64,000 nt of DNA from Cerrena zonata. Its lineage: Eukaryota > Basidiomycota > Agaricomycetes > Polyporales > Cerrenaceae. The stretch is taken from contig JASBNA010000015.1 of NCBI GenBank assembly GCA_038087015.1, positions 558,001 to 622,000 on the forward strand, written 5' to 3'. Positions 9,552 to 19,253 of this stretch are shown here, one piece after another (within the stretch, counting starts at the first letter, position 1; every line of letters begins with the position of its first letter). The notes under the pieces were generated by a model. The model was not told the DNA's origin. It was given only the letters and a program-made list of their open reading frames with translations, and made no database searches. The position numbers and the translations under genes are program-made.

Positions 9552-11474
9552 ATGAATGGATCAGGATTTGATTGGTTGAATATACCATCAAATAATAGTG
9601 GAGCTGGTAGTCCGGCACCACCACCAGTCTCATTTGGGTTTTCTAATTCAAATTCAGAATTGAGTACTAATAGCTCTAACAACGGTGGATCAGGGAATAA
9701 CTATTATTTTGCTAATTCGCTGGCTGATCACTTACCAAAATCAAAATCATATACTGAAACAAACAATCATTCGAGCAACAATCAGGTCAATGGACATTCA
9801 AATGTGCAAATTGAAGATGATTCAAGTATACCCCTTTCATTGACAGCACAGGAATTGACATTGGAAGAAACCAAGACTTATATGAGATGGTATAGTGATA
9901 TATTAGCAAAGACAAATAGTCGAACCGTTTGTATGAATGATGTTTATCAGTTTCTAAATAATTTTAAATTACCTTCCGAATCTAAGGAAAAGCTCAACAA
10001 AATTTTTCATAAAATTTTAAATTCGATTAATATTGGAGAATTTTTTGCATTATTAAGATTAGTTAGTCATGTTCTACAAGGATTAGATCCTTCAAGAAGA
10101 CTTATTAAAGTACAAGCTCCAGTTCCAACCCCTCCATCAATTCTTTCAAAAAAGAGACAAAACGATGATAATGATTACGATGATGATGACGATAATGTAC
10201 AATTTAATACAGAAAACAATCAAGCTAATGAGAAAAAACCACTTGACCTAGACAGTTTTACACAATTCATGTTAACTGGTCAAAGACCAGGAGAAGGTAA
10301 AAAAAAGAAATCAAAAAAATTAAAATCAGTCAAATTCTCAGATCAAATAGTTACCGATATAAGGACTTCTGCAAATTCTCCAATCCCATCACCAGATCCT
10401 TCATCTCAGTCTATTGATTATTCTCTACCAATGGATCAATTGCTTCAAACTCTCTCAAATTCCGAAAATGGTGGTCAAAATATTAGACAATCAAATATAA
10501 ATAGAGTTTCATCTCCTGATGAAGAAGAAAAACAAATTCTTAGAGATATGGAATCCCAAATTAATCATTTCCAAAATGTTCATTCTGTTGACACTGCTTC
10601 GATAGACGGTGTACCAGCCAACATTAATTTGGATAACACTCCAAATCAATATTTAAAACCTAACATGACCGGTCCAAATCAAATGACTCAACACTATAAT
10701 TCGCTAAACGATTCTAGGCAAGGAGAGCAACTTTTGAAGCCAAATATGACGGGTCCCGCCCAAATGTCTCAATACATTTCAGGTAATGTAAATGAATATT
10801 CTAGTAATACTGATCAAAATGATTCTTCTCCTCTCAAACCGAATTTCACGGGTCCAATCGATATGGCCAAGATGTTTGCACCTTCAACGCCTGATGATAA
10901 AGGTAATGATCAAAACCAACCAAAAATCAGTCTTCTGGCTTTCACAGATCAAATGACCGGCAATACAATGAGTAATACCCTTCAAAATTCGAAAGTCACC
11001 GATGAAGGTTCTCCTTCAAGATCACCTTCTTATAATAATAATAATAGACCATTACCTCCACCTCCAGTCCCCAATATGAGAAGAACTAGATCAATATCTA
11101 CCCCTACACCTAGAGTATCATCGCCACTATCGAGTAATAAGCTTTCAATTCCGAACTCAAGTGGTCCACCTGTACCTCCAAGATCACCGTTACAAAGCTC
11201 GTCCCCATTGCAAGAAGCCGCCGAAAAGCCGACGCCTCCTCCTCCTCCTCCATCAAGACGTAGAGGCGCCGGTAGATCAGTTTCCCCTGCACCACCGTTA
11301 CCTCCAAAAGTAACGGTGAATAGTCCAGATCAACAAATGCCGGTCTCAAATCTGAATAATCCTTATTCCAATCATGAGCAATCCAGAAATGATAGCACTG
11401 CCAATATATTGGATGATTTGAAAGCATTGCAAGAGGAAGTCGACAAAATTAGAGATTTGACAGGTGGTTTCTAA
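9552..11474 (+). CDS. SCD5: Scd5 homologue, clathrin-mediated endocytosis and PP1 targeting
   Basis: A 640-residue endocytic adaptor-like protein that in S. cerevisiae brings protein phosphatase 1 (Glc7) to cortical actin patches. Matches in order are: FDWLNIP at residues 6-12; a conserved domain at about 100-185 (RTVCMNDVYQFLNNF, NIGEFFALLRLVS, APVPTPPSILS); DSFTQFMLTGQ; the PP1-docking site KSVKFSD near residue 257; SLPMDQLLQTL; three LKPN-(M/F)-TGP repeats near 367, 394 and 427, equivalent to the LKPTATG repeats of yeast; a proline-rich SH3-ligand zone at about 500-590; and a C-terminal coil ANILDDLKALQEEVDKI. It is shorter than the 872-residue yeast protein because the glutamine-rich part is missing. 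Asn/Ser-rich linkers are usual for this clade. Confidence 0.93.
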   Translation: MNGSGFDWLNIPSNNSGAGSPAPPPVSFGFSNSNSELSTNSSNNGGSGNNYYFANSLADHLPKSKSYTETNNHSSNNQVNGHSNVQIEDDSSIPLSLTAQELTLEETKTYMRWYSDILAKTNSRTVCMNDVYQFLNNFKLPSESKEKLNKIFHKILNSINIGEFFALLRLVSHVLQGLDPSRRLIKVQAPVPTPPSILSKKRQNDDNDYDDDDDNVQFNTENNQANEKKPLDLDSFTQFMLTGQRPGEGKKKKSKKLKSVKFSDQIVTDIRTSANSPIPSPDPSSQSIDYSLPMDQLLQTLSNSENGGQNIRQSNINRVSSPDEEEKQILRDMESQINHFQNVHSVDTASIDGVPANINLDNTPNQYLKPNMTGPNQMTQHYNSLNDSRQGEQLLKPNMTGPAQMSQYISGNVNEYSSNTDQNDSSPLKPNFTGPIDMAKMFAPSTPDDKGNDQNQPKISLLAFTDQMTGNTMSNTLQNSKVTDEGSPSRSPSYNNNNRPLPPPPVPNMRRTRSISTPTPRVSSPLSSNKLSIPNSSGPPVPPRSPLQSSSPLQEAAEKPTPPPPPPSRRRGAGRSVSPAPPLPPKVTVNSPDQQMPVSNLNNPYSNHEQSRNDSTANILDDLKALQEEVDKIRDLTGGF

Positions 11475-11959
11475 GGCATCCGATTCTATATCGTCTCAAA
11501 TAACCGATGTTCTGTGATTGCATGGTTCGGGCTCATATAAACTATTCAATAGAATTAAATTTTAAATACTTATAAATTATATAACGCTATTAAGGTGTTT
11601 AATTGCACAATTAAATCATTTTTACAAATGAAACGTCCTGTTCGTACCTGTAAATCAATATCCAACCAATAAATCGCTTCTGTTCGACCGGTTTTAGTCA
11701 AACCTGCATCCCATTCCAGTACAAGCCTTTTCCCTTGGGGTAATTTTTGATAAGGCACTAAAATAAAACTATGTATTGAAATTACGATTTTTTTACGCAG
11801 TTGATATTTCGCAACTGTGTTGATAAAAACTGTGGAACCGATTGCAAAGTATACAAGGGCCACCGTTAATCGTGGCCCAAGGTACTCTGGTTTTGAATAG
11901 TTTAAAAGGAGTAGAGTTTTAAGTGTTAAGAGTGAATTTTCTATCAAATTAAAAGGAAA
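11475..11959. other. Intergenic region SCD5 / dioxygenase
   Basis: About 485 bp between two genes on the same strand. A 134-codon minus-strand open frame (11570-11974) runs into the start of the next gene. It has one possible start only, no recognised domain and no clear promoter of its own, so I do not call it. The 3' end carries the AT-rich leader of the dioxygenase gene. Confidence 0.5.
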
Positions 11960-13213
11960 ATGAGTTATTATCATATCAAGGGAACGGAATTATCTATTCC
12001 ACCAATTGCTGAAAAGATTCTTAAAAACAAGACCAGGGGGTTAGGAGCCGATGTCGACGAAGAAAGAAAGAAGGTTAAGTATCCTGAGTTTTTAGCTCAC
12101 TATCAACCAGACGAAGAAGGTAAATACAAAAATGTTAAGAATGAAGACGGGGCTAAAAATGATAAAGGACATTTAGGTGATCCAACTTTTAAAAATTTAT
12201 TTCCAGCAGATAAAAAGGTCACTACTAGAAATCTCTCTCCAGACTTTGGTACTGAAGTCGAAGGTATTCAACTTAGTGAATTGGATGAACAAGGTAAAAA
12301 TGACTTGGCCCTTTACTTGGAAACAAGAGGGTTGGTAGTTTTTAGAGATCAAGATTTTAGAGATAAAGGTGGCGATTTTGCAGTCAATTTTGGTAAGCAT
12401 TTTGGCCCTTTACACATTCACCCCATTAGTATTTCAGCGGAAAATAATCCGGAGCTATTAGTCACTTACAGACAGGGTGGAGACTCGAGTAGATACGATA
12501 AAGAGTTTTCTTCAAAAGGTGATACTACTGGCTGGCACAGTGATATCTCTTTTGAAGAATATCCAGCTTCTTTTTCTTTTTTTGTTGCTTTGGAGGTTCC
12601 TCCTTCCGGTGGTGATACGGTCTTTATTGATACAAGAGAGGCTTACAGAAGATTATCACCTGCTTATCAAAATTTTTTAGAAGGCTTGACTGCAATCCAT
12701 TCTAATTATTTTCAAAACGTTTTAGGAAGACTCACTAATACAGTTGCAAAAATTAAGGAAGACTATTATACTGAGCATCCCTTGGTAAGAACTCATCCAG
12801 TTACTGGAGAAAAGAGTTTATTCTTTTCCAGAGGCTTTGTTCAAGGTATCAAGGGTTTAAAGGATAAAGAATCTGCCTCGGTGTTGAATTTCTTGGATCA
12901 TCATATTGCTACTAATCTTGACATCCAAGTTCGTGCTAATCATATTGGTGGTTCTAAATTGAATTCAAAATCAGTTATTGTTTGGGATAATCGTCTTGCC
13001 GTTCATAGTGCAACCCTTGACTATTTACGTAGTACCACCGAAAGACGTCACCATTATAGAATCACAGTCTTGGGCGAGAAGCCTTACTTGGATAAATCAG
13101 AAAGTGAATCTTCTAATGGACAGACTAATGGTCATTCTAATGGTCATTCTAACGGCTTGAATGGACATCAGAATGGGGATGGGATTTCCAAGCTTAAGTT
13201 GGATGATGAGTAA
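11960..13213 (+). CDS. JLP1: TauD-type Fe(II)/2-oxoglutarate dioxygenase, JLP1-like
   Basis: A 417-residue TauD/TfdA-family dioxygenase. The family oxidises sulfonates or sulfate esters so that the sulfur can be used, with 2-oxoglutarate and O2 as co-substrates. The 2-His-1-carboxylate iron site is visible: WHSDISF near residues 191-197 supplies His and Asp, and NRLAVHSAT near residue 349 supplies the distal His. ERRHHYRIT (about 358-366) carries the Arg that holds 2-oxoglutarate. The N-terminal 90 residues are the extension seen in fungal members. The last 40 residues hold an odd low-complexity tail of NGHSNG-type repeats. Substrate preference is not readable; JLP1 orthology is likely because no second candidate is seen, but related paralogues are common in Candida species. 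Confidence 0.85.
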   Translation: MSYYHIKGTELSIPPIAEKILKNKTRGLGADVDEERKKVKYPEFLAHYQPDEEGKYKNVKNEDGAKNDKGHLGDPTFKNLFPADKKVTTRNLSPDFGTEVEGIQLSELDEQGKNDLALYLETRGLVVFRDQDFRDKGGDFAVNFGKHFGPLHIHPISISAENNPELLVTYRQGGDSSRYDKEFSSKGDTTGWHSDISFEEYPASFSFFVALEVPPSGGDTVFIDTREAYRRLSPAYQNFLEGLTAIHSNYFQNVLGRLTNTVAKIKEDYYTEHPLVRTHPVTGEKSLFFSRGFVQGIKGLKDKESASVLNFLDHHIATNLDIQVRANHIGGSKLNSKSVIVWDNRLAVHSATLDYLRSTTERRHHYRITVLGEKPYLDKSESESSNGQTNGHSNGHSNGLNGHQNGDGISKLKLDDE

Positions 13214-14173
13214 AGATCCTGTTCGATAAGTTGATCTTAGCTGAACAGAAGTAGGCTACAACCTAGCTCTTCTTTGGTATGCAATCTAGCTCTTCTTTGA
13301 TATGTATTTGTGTATTTAAAAATGTTTTCAATATTACTTGAAGTAGTAGACTTTTATCAGTTAACCTTTTGATGAGTAAAGAATGTTCTTATTCAAAAAG
13401 TAGCGACCATATACGATTCAAACTTGTGCCATAGATAAACTGCTCTTGTTTGCGGCGAGGTTTTTGCAGCAGAAATGTTTTTACTACTGTGTCAGACCAC
13501 TCATGCTAGGCAGTCTACAATGTAAGAGACCAATGAAAAAGACAACCAGACATAGAGATAAACATTAGCAAATGTGCTTTTGAAGTGAAAAGTTAGAGAA
13601 GGAAAATTGCAGAGGTTACTTTTCATTTTTCGATATTTTAAGGGCTTTGAATCCTGAATCTGTAGGTTTAGAACTGTATATGTCGTTAAAACCAAAGTGT
13701 ATCATTCTAATCCTTACCCCTAATAACTACTTATGAGCAAGCGCATTGCTTATGATATAAAACATGATTTTTACTCTGTTATTGTAGGTTTTAATAGCAA
13801 ATTTTGCAAAAATTTGATCAAAACACTTTCCAACTTATATGATAATAACTATTAGCATTTGAGACTTGATAACCTTTGATCCTCTTGTATCTCCTTACCA
13901 ATTTTAATCCTGTCCTGACACGGTCTTTTCGAGGGCATGTGTACTTTGAAATACATATTGAAAAGAACATTTCTTATCATAACTTTCTTTTTCAACTAAT
14001 TCAATGTACCTCATTTTCAAAACCACAATAAATATTTCCTATTACAACAGTTAAAGTCTATAGCGAGTGATTTGAAGGGCATTTGAAAGCGCTTTCCTAA
14101 AATCATTTCTTTAAATCTTGGCCCAATATCGACCCCACCTGTAGATGTCGATAGAAATCGTGTCCCATTAAGT
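13214..14173. other. Intergenic region upstream of tRNA-Met
   Basis: About 960 bp with no supported gene. A 17-bp sequence, TCTAGCTCTTCTTTG-like, occurs twice at about 13265 and 13288. The only open frame over 60 codons (13501-13695, minus) lacks any family feature. No LTR or other transposon remnant that would be expected near a tRNA gene was recognised. Confidence 0.5.
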
Positions 14174-14264
14174 GCTCCACTAGCTCAGTAGGCAGAGCGT
14201 CAGTCTCATAAGAAGTATTTCTTGTGCAATCTGAAGGTCGACAGTTCGAACCTGCCGTGGAGCA
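14174..14264 (+). tRNA. tRNA-Met(CAT): Elongator tRNA-Met (CAT) with an 18-nt intron
   Basis: The acceptor arm GCTCCAC (14174-14180) pairs with GTGGAGC (14257-14263), with discriminator A at 14264. The D arm TAGCTCAGTAGGCAGAGC and the T arm region ACAGTTCGAACCTG are canonical, and the anticodon is CAT at 14207-14209. The mature sequence agrees with the elongator, not the initiator, tRNA-Met of yeasts (GTCAGTCTCATAA ... TCTGAAGGTCG). An 18-nt intron occupies 14211-14228, one base 3' of the anticodon, the normal nuclear tRNA intron position. The exons add up to 73 nt. A T8 run at 14270-14277 is the pol III terminator. Confidence 0.95.
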
Positions 14265-14269
14265 TTTAA

Positions 14270-14277
14270 TTTTTTTT
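14270..14277 (+). terminator. Pol III T-run terminator of tRNA-Met
   Basis: Eight consecutive T bases begin six bases after the discriminator base of the tRNA. Confidence 0.85.
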
Positions 14278-14670
14278 ATTTACTTTCAAAGTATGGGTGT
14301 ACGGATGTGGTTTCTGTGAGAGCGAAATCTGTTTACAAAAAAAAAAAGTGAACGCGGTTGTTTTTGTTTTGGAATCCTTTCTAATTTTTGGATTTCTGAG
14401 AGAAGAGAAGTTCAATAATCAAAACAACGATACTATCTTTCAGTTCTTCTTTGGAAAAACGATATCTAATTGATCTAACATCTAGCATTGGGTGTACTAT
14501 ATCCTCGACCGCATTCCATTGTTTGACATTAACATTACTGAGAAAGCGGAACTGTATTTGAATATATAATTGAATTCCTTATAAGACTACCAATTTAATT
14601 AGTCATTTACATCATTTCTAAATCATTCATATGATAACCATATTAAACGATCTTATTCATGAGTTGAAGA
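14278..14670. promoter_or_regulatory. Promoter region of MPS1
   Basis: About 390 bp between the tRNA and the kinase gene. It contains an A-run near 14335-14346 and an AT-rich stretch (GAATATATAATTG near 14560) that could act as a TATA-like element. No MCB (ACGCGT) site is seen here. Confidence 0.4.
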
Positions 14671-17301
14671 ATGCATATTAACAATTTAACGCCGCCGAAA
14701 GGTTTACGTGATGGACCAGGAAATACAGTGAATGATTATCATAAAAAACATCATTTGATGGATGATGATGATACTTTTATGCCGCCAGCGTTGAGTGCTT
14801 ATAGTGTGGCGTTGTTGAGTGATAAGTCTAGTCCAAATAGTCAACATATTTCGAAGCAACAAAAGCTATCAAATGATCATAAATTTAATAGAACACCATC
14901 ACAAATAACAGGGATTTATGAAATCGATTTCCCAGAAAATAACCATTCTAAAAATAATTTGAAGAATAAATTATCAGTGCATTTTAAGGATTCTCATTCA
15001 TCTTCTCCAATAACGTCATCTCATTTTTTGTCAAATCATAATAGTAATAATAATTCTAATCATAGTTTACATCATCAATCAGATAAATCTCGTCATTCAA
15101 GCATAGACAATGTGTCTCATAACTCAATCAATGATATCCAGCTCAACAGCAATCATAACTACAATACATCTTTGCATAATTCATTTAATATGTCTAACAA
15201 TAATTTTACTAATAATCATACACATAATACAACTACTGAAGATAATGATGATTTACTAGATGCTTCTTTGGAAAATTCAAATAAATCTCTGCAACCTATG
15301 ACTTCCACAACTACTCCTGCTACTTCAAGATCTTCAACTGCTCCTAGACCTACTTCCTCTGGGTCATCAAGTCAATATGGAAGTTTGAAAAGATCCCGGT
15401 TAGCAAGAAGACTTAGATCTTTGGGACCTCCTAAGAGAGCATCCCAAATTTCAGAGACTCCAAAATCAAACTCATCTTCTGATCAGCCCCATAAACCGGT
15501 ATTAGCAAACGAAAATATTGAAAACATTGAAAATGATAAAAAGTTTTCAACCCCTCCTTTAGTTTCGTCGAGATTTTCACCTAATTTAAAAGCATCGCTG
15601 GCAAATAAGTCGAACGGACATCCAGCTCAAAGTTTTCTAAGAGCTTTAGAAAAACTTCAATCTGAATCTCCAAGTCAAGATTTGTTTTCCGAACAAAAAG
15701 AATTAGAAATTAGATCAAGAGTGGAAGAACAGAAAAAACTTAATGAGTTAGAACATCAACTATCTAAATCTAAAACCATTCAAAGTATCGATCTTGAATT
15801 TGAAAATTTAAATAAAAATGTTCCTGGAAGTCAGGGGAATGAACTTTTCCAATCCAAGAATAGTGATTTCCCAGTATACTCGGATTATAAAAGAAATAAC
15901 AAGTTTGATAATAAAGTGTTCGAAAATAAAGAAAACTTGGTTCAAGCTAATAAGCTGAAACATCAATTTTCTACTGATTCTCTTATTTCAAATCAAAACC
16001 ATGTTAGAGTTCCGCTCAACAATGTCCCCGTTAATACGTTCAATGTCTTCAATGAAAATGACACCTTTAGAAAACCTAAAACTCCCAGGCCATCTAATGA
16101 GCACGTAAATGAATTAAATCCACCGACATCCCAACAACATATTGAAGTCCAACCACCTCGTCAGGAATCACAACAATTACCTCCTACTGCGTCATCACAG
16201 TCAACTAATTTTGGACCCTCTTCCGTTGTTCACAATCCTCCAGATGAAATAAAGAAAAGAAAATCCATAATAATAAATGGAAATCTGTATGAGAAATTAG
16301 AACTTTTAGGGAGAGGTGGTTCTTCAAAAGTCTATAAGGTAAAAGCTTTATTCAATAATAAACTCTATGCAATTAAAAAAGTGACATTTGATCAATTCGA
16401 AGAATCTTGTATAAAAGGATTCAAGGGAGAAATAGATTTATTACTTAAGTTAAAAAACGCTGATCGAGTTGTAAAATTGGTTGATCATGCAATTGGTGAA
16501 TCCTCGGTTTACCTTGTTATGGAATGTGGTGATATAGATTTAGCTCATGTCTTCCAAAATAAATTAGGTTCGAATCAGCTTCTCGATATAAATTTCATCA
16601 GGTTCCATTCCATCGAAATGTTGAAATGTGTACAGGCAGTTCATGAAGCTGAAATTGTCCACAGCGATTTGAAACCAGCTAATTTTTTATTTGTTAAAGG
16701 GATATTAAAGATCATTGATTTCGGTATTGCAAATGCAGTTCCAGATCATACTGCAAATATATATCGTGAATCACAAATTGGGACTCCTAATTACATGGCA
16801 CCCGAAGCTTTAACGGAAGTTAATCAATCTTTAACGATTCCTGAAGCCAGTGCCAGTGAACAATTAAGGACCTGGAAAGTTGGTAAGCCATCAGATGTTT
16901 GGTCTTGTGGGTGTATAATCTACCAAATGATTTATGGAAGACCTCCATACGCTGGGTATTCCGCTCAACAAAGAATAACTGCGATTATGAACCCTCAAAT
17001 CAAAATCCAATACCCAAGTAAAGGTTTGGGTGGTATTAAAGTTCCCGTTAGTGCTATTGAGCTAATTCAAAAATGTTTAGAGAGAAATCCAAATGATAGA
17101 TGGACAATAGAAGAGTGTTTAACGAGTGACTTCCTCAATCCAAAAGTTGTTAGTGAAACATTTGTTAGAGATCTTGTTCACCTGGCAGTTAATTTTGGAT
17201 ATAAAAACCATCAAAGTGGCACTAAACAAATTACTGACGAAGTCTATGATAAACTAGTTGATACTGTTTTAAAGCAGATTGAAGATTTGCATTATGCTTA
17301 A
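14671..17301 (+). CDS. MPS1: Mps1 dual-specificity protein kinase (spindle checkpoint, spindle pole duplication)
   Basis: An 876-residue protein with a long Asn/Ser/His-rich disordered N-terminus and a C-terminal kinase domain at about residues 540-840. The glycine loop is LGRGGSSKVYKV, the ATP-binding Lys is in YAIKKV, the catalytic loop is VHSDLKPANF near 664, and the metal-binding motif is IDFGIANAVPDHT near 682. These last two, with GTPNYMAPEAL, are diagnostic for the Mps1/TTK family. In yeast the kinase works at kinetochores (checkpoint) and at the spindle pole body. A coiled-coil-like stretch lies at about 350-372. The start at 14671 gives MHINNLTPP, and no upstream in-frame ATG was needed. 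A CTG codon in NGN(CTG)YEKLELLGRG probably encodes Ser. Confidence 0.95.
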   Translation: MHINNLTPPKGLRDGPGNTVNDYHKKHHLMDDDDTFMPPALSAYSVALLSDKSSPNSQHISKQQKLSNDHKFNRTPSQITGIYEIDFPENNHSKNNLKNKLSVHFKDSHSSSPITSSHFLSNHNSNNNSNHSLHHQSDKSRHSSIDNVSHNSINDIQLNSNHNYNTSLHNSFNMSNNNFTNNHTHNTTTEDNDDLLDASLENSNKSLQPMTSTTTPATSRSSTAPRPTSSGSSSQYGSLKRSRLARRLRSLGPPKRASQISETPKSNSSSDQPHKPVLANENIENIENDKKFSTPPLVSSRFSPNLKASLANKSNGHPAQSFLRALEKLQSESPSQDLFSEQKELEIRSRVEEQKKLNELEHQLSKSKTIQSIDLEFENLNKNVPGSQGNELFQSKNSDFPVYSDYKRNNKFDNKVFENKENLVQANKLKHQFSTDSLISNQNHVRVPLNNVPVNTFNVFNENDTFRKPKTPRPSNEHVNELNPPTSQQHIEVQPPRQESQQLPPTASSQSTNFGPSSVVHNPPDEIKKRKSIIINGNLYEKLELLGRGGSSKVYKVKALFNNKLYAIKKVTFDQFEESCIKGFKGEIDLLLKLKNADRVVKLVDHAIGESSVYLVMECGDIDLAHVFQNKLGSNQLLDINFIRFHSIEMLKCVQAVHEAEIVHSDLKPANFLFVKGILKIIDFGIANAVPDHTANIYRESQIGTPNYMAPEALTEVNQSLTIPEASASEQLRTWKVGKPSDVWSCGCIIYQMIYGRPPYAGYSAQQRITAIMNPQIKIQYPSKGLGGIKVPVSAIELIQKCLERNPNDRWTIEECLTSDFLNPKVVSETFVRDLVHLAVNFGYKNHQSGTKQITDEVYDKLVDTVLKQIEDLHYA

Positions 17302-17700
17302 GTTTTGCCATACAATATAGATTTGTTCTAATTAAAAACTTTTCTTTCCTTTTTTACTTCTTTTTGCTTTAGACAAGCATACTTTAGATAATTGCATTAA
17401 TGAAAAGACGATTTTTAGTTTGTTATGTAGGTCTACATAATTTTCTTTTAAGTAATATTGTAAGTATGAAAAAAAAAAATAAAGAGAGTACTGAAATGAA
17501 AATTCGGATAGTCAATAGAAAAAGAATATGAAAATAACCAAGCTTTTAGAAATTTTGTAGCAATCTATTTTGAGTAAAAGGAACTAAAGGTATAGTTTAT
17601 TGCGTATGAAGATCGACTTTTATAAATCTTCACTATTATATTATACATTTTTGGTAATAGAGTACCAAGACTAAAGGATTTAGTTTTTTAAACTTCATGA
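17302..17700. other. Convergent 3' region MPS1 / ARP2
   Basis: About 400 bp of AT-rich sequence between two stop codons, with an A9 run near 17470. It will hold both 3' UTRs and polyadenylation signals. No gene is seen. Confidence 0.5.
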
Positions 17701-18946
17701 TTAACGAGGGCCTAATTTTTCTAAAACACGAGGACCTTGTTCTTCCCATTCTTGTTTGGTAATCCACATATGTTCTTTATCGGACATAATATTAGCCAAG
17801 ACTGCCCCACCAATGAAAACCATATGTCTTCTTCTTGGGGGATCTTCAATTCTAACTTTAAATTTATCTAATCTAGATGCATCGCCACGTAAGACTTTAG
17901 TTAACCATAATTGTTTTAATTCTTTTTCCAAACGGGAAGGTAAACCAGGATACATTGAAGAACCACCCGATAAAACAATTGCTTTGAACAAAGAAGTTCT
18001 AACATCAACATCTGCGGATTGGATAGTATTAAATAAAGTTTCACCGACCCCAGGTTGTTCAACATCAACTAAGTTTGGTTGGAATAAACATTCAGGAGCT
18101 TCAAATCTTTCGGAGCCAACTTTGATGATTCTACCATCAGGCAATTCATAGGATTCAACCAAGGTAGTGGTTTCTTGGGCTAGTTTTGTATCTAAATCTA
18201 AATCATAGGAAACATAACATAGTTTTTCTTTAATTTGACGAACAGTTTCAAAATCAGCGGTTCTATTGAATGCATAACCACGACGTAATAAAAGATTTAT
18301 TAAATTTCTAGTAACATCTCTACCAGCGACATCCAATCTTCTGGTTAAATGATTTAAAACAACGGATTCATAAACTGGAACAATATGAGTAACCCCATCC
18401 CCAGAATCAACAACAACCCCAGAACTTAACCCTTGAGCGTATAATGCTAAAACGGCTTGAATGGCAACATAAACTCCACCAAATTGGTATTTTTCAAACA
18501 TCACATCACACATAGTTTCTCTATTTTTTAAAGGATTCATTGGAGGTTCTGTTAATAAGATTTTCTCGCCTTGGGTTGGTATTTTCATTCGTTCATAAAA
18601 GGCATAATCCCATAAATGTTCCATATCTTCCCAATTCTTGATTATACCATTTTCCATAGGATAAGTTATTTGCAATAAAGATCTTACCTCACTTGCTTCT
18701 GAACCACACATAATATCCTTAATTTCAACATTGTCTGGAACCAAAAGATTTCTTTCTTCAGCTCTCAAAATCGGTCTACCAACAAGTGATGGGAATGTAT
18801 GATCCGGGAAATTGGTACCTGCTCTACCAATCTTAACAAAACCAGTACCCTGATCAAGAACTATATCAAAGGTTAGTATCAATTGACTTTTACTAAAAGC
18901 AAAAAAAATCGTGATTTTAGCACATACCAATTGGTTGACCACTCAT
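17701..18946 (-). CDS. ARP2: Arp2, actin-related subunit of the Arp2/3 complex (two exons)
   Basis: Actin nucleation at endocytic patches. The coding sequence joins 18928-18946 (19 nt) to 17701-18860, giving 392 residues. Exon 1 encodes MSGQPI plus one base; after splicing the protein continues [15 protein letters not shown], exactly as in yeast Arp2. Reading through the intron as one frame would require a non-ATG start and a foreign N-terminus. ATP-binding actin-fold motifs [24 protein letters not shown] and [16 protein letters not shown] are complete, and the C-terminus ends in KLGPR. S. cerevisiae ARP2 also has a 5'-proximal intron. Confidence 0.97.
18861..18927 (-). other. ARP2 intron (67 nt)
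   Basis: On the minus strand the intron begins GTATGT right after codon-phase-1 G at 18928. It contains a perfect TACTAAC branch site about 12 nt from the 3' end and ends in TATAG before 18860. Splicing restores the conserved Arp2 N-terminus. Confidence 0.95.
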
Positions 18947-19253
18947 TTTCAATCTGTTTATTTGATTCTTAAATACAAAATTGCAATACTTTGGACCACA
19001 ACAGTAGCACTATCTCGAAGAATTGATGGATTAGAAGCGATCAATCCAATTAAACTGCTGATTTATTATAACACCTGGAACTTTCCTAAGTTTTATCTAC
19101 CAGCTAAAGCTTTTTTCTGTTGTTCCAATCGGTCAGTTTATAAGTTATCGGTAGGCACACGTCCTGTTGTTTGGGTCTTTTTGTTTCACGGTCTTTTTTA
19201 GCAACAATTTAGTTCTACAATACTAATATTATATGACATTAAATAAGAATATA
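18947..19253. promoter_or_regulatory. ARP2 promoter and TRM61 3' region
   Basis: About 300 bp between the ARP2 start and the TRM61 stop, both genes being on the minus strand. No specific motif was recognised. Confidence 0.4.

Noticed and set aside
11570..11974. 134-codon minus-strand frame overlapping the dioxygenase start
   Set aside because: Only one possible start, which lies inside another gene; no recognised domain. It remains possible as a small gene but is unsupported.
13200..13385. Short match GATGAGTAAAGA at the end of the dioxygenase gene and again near 13371
   Set aside because: Twelve bases only, with no wider homology; unlike the stomatin case it does not continue.
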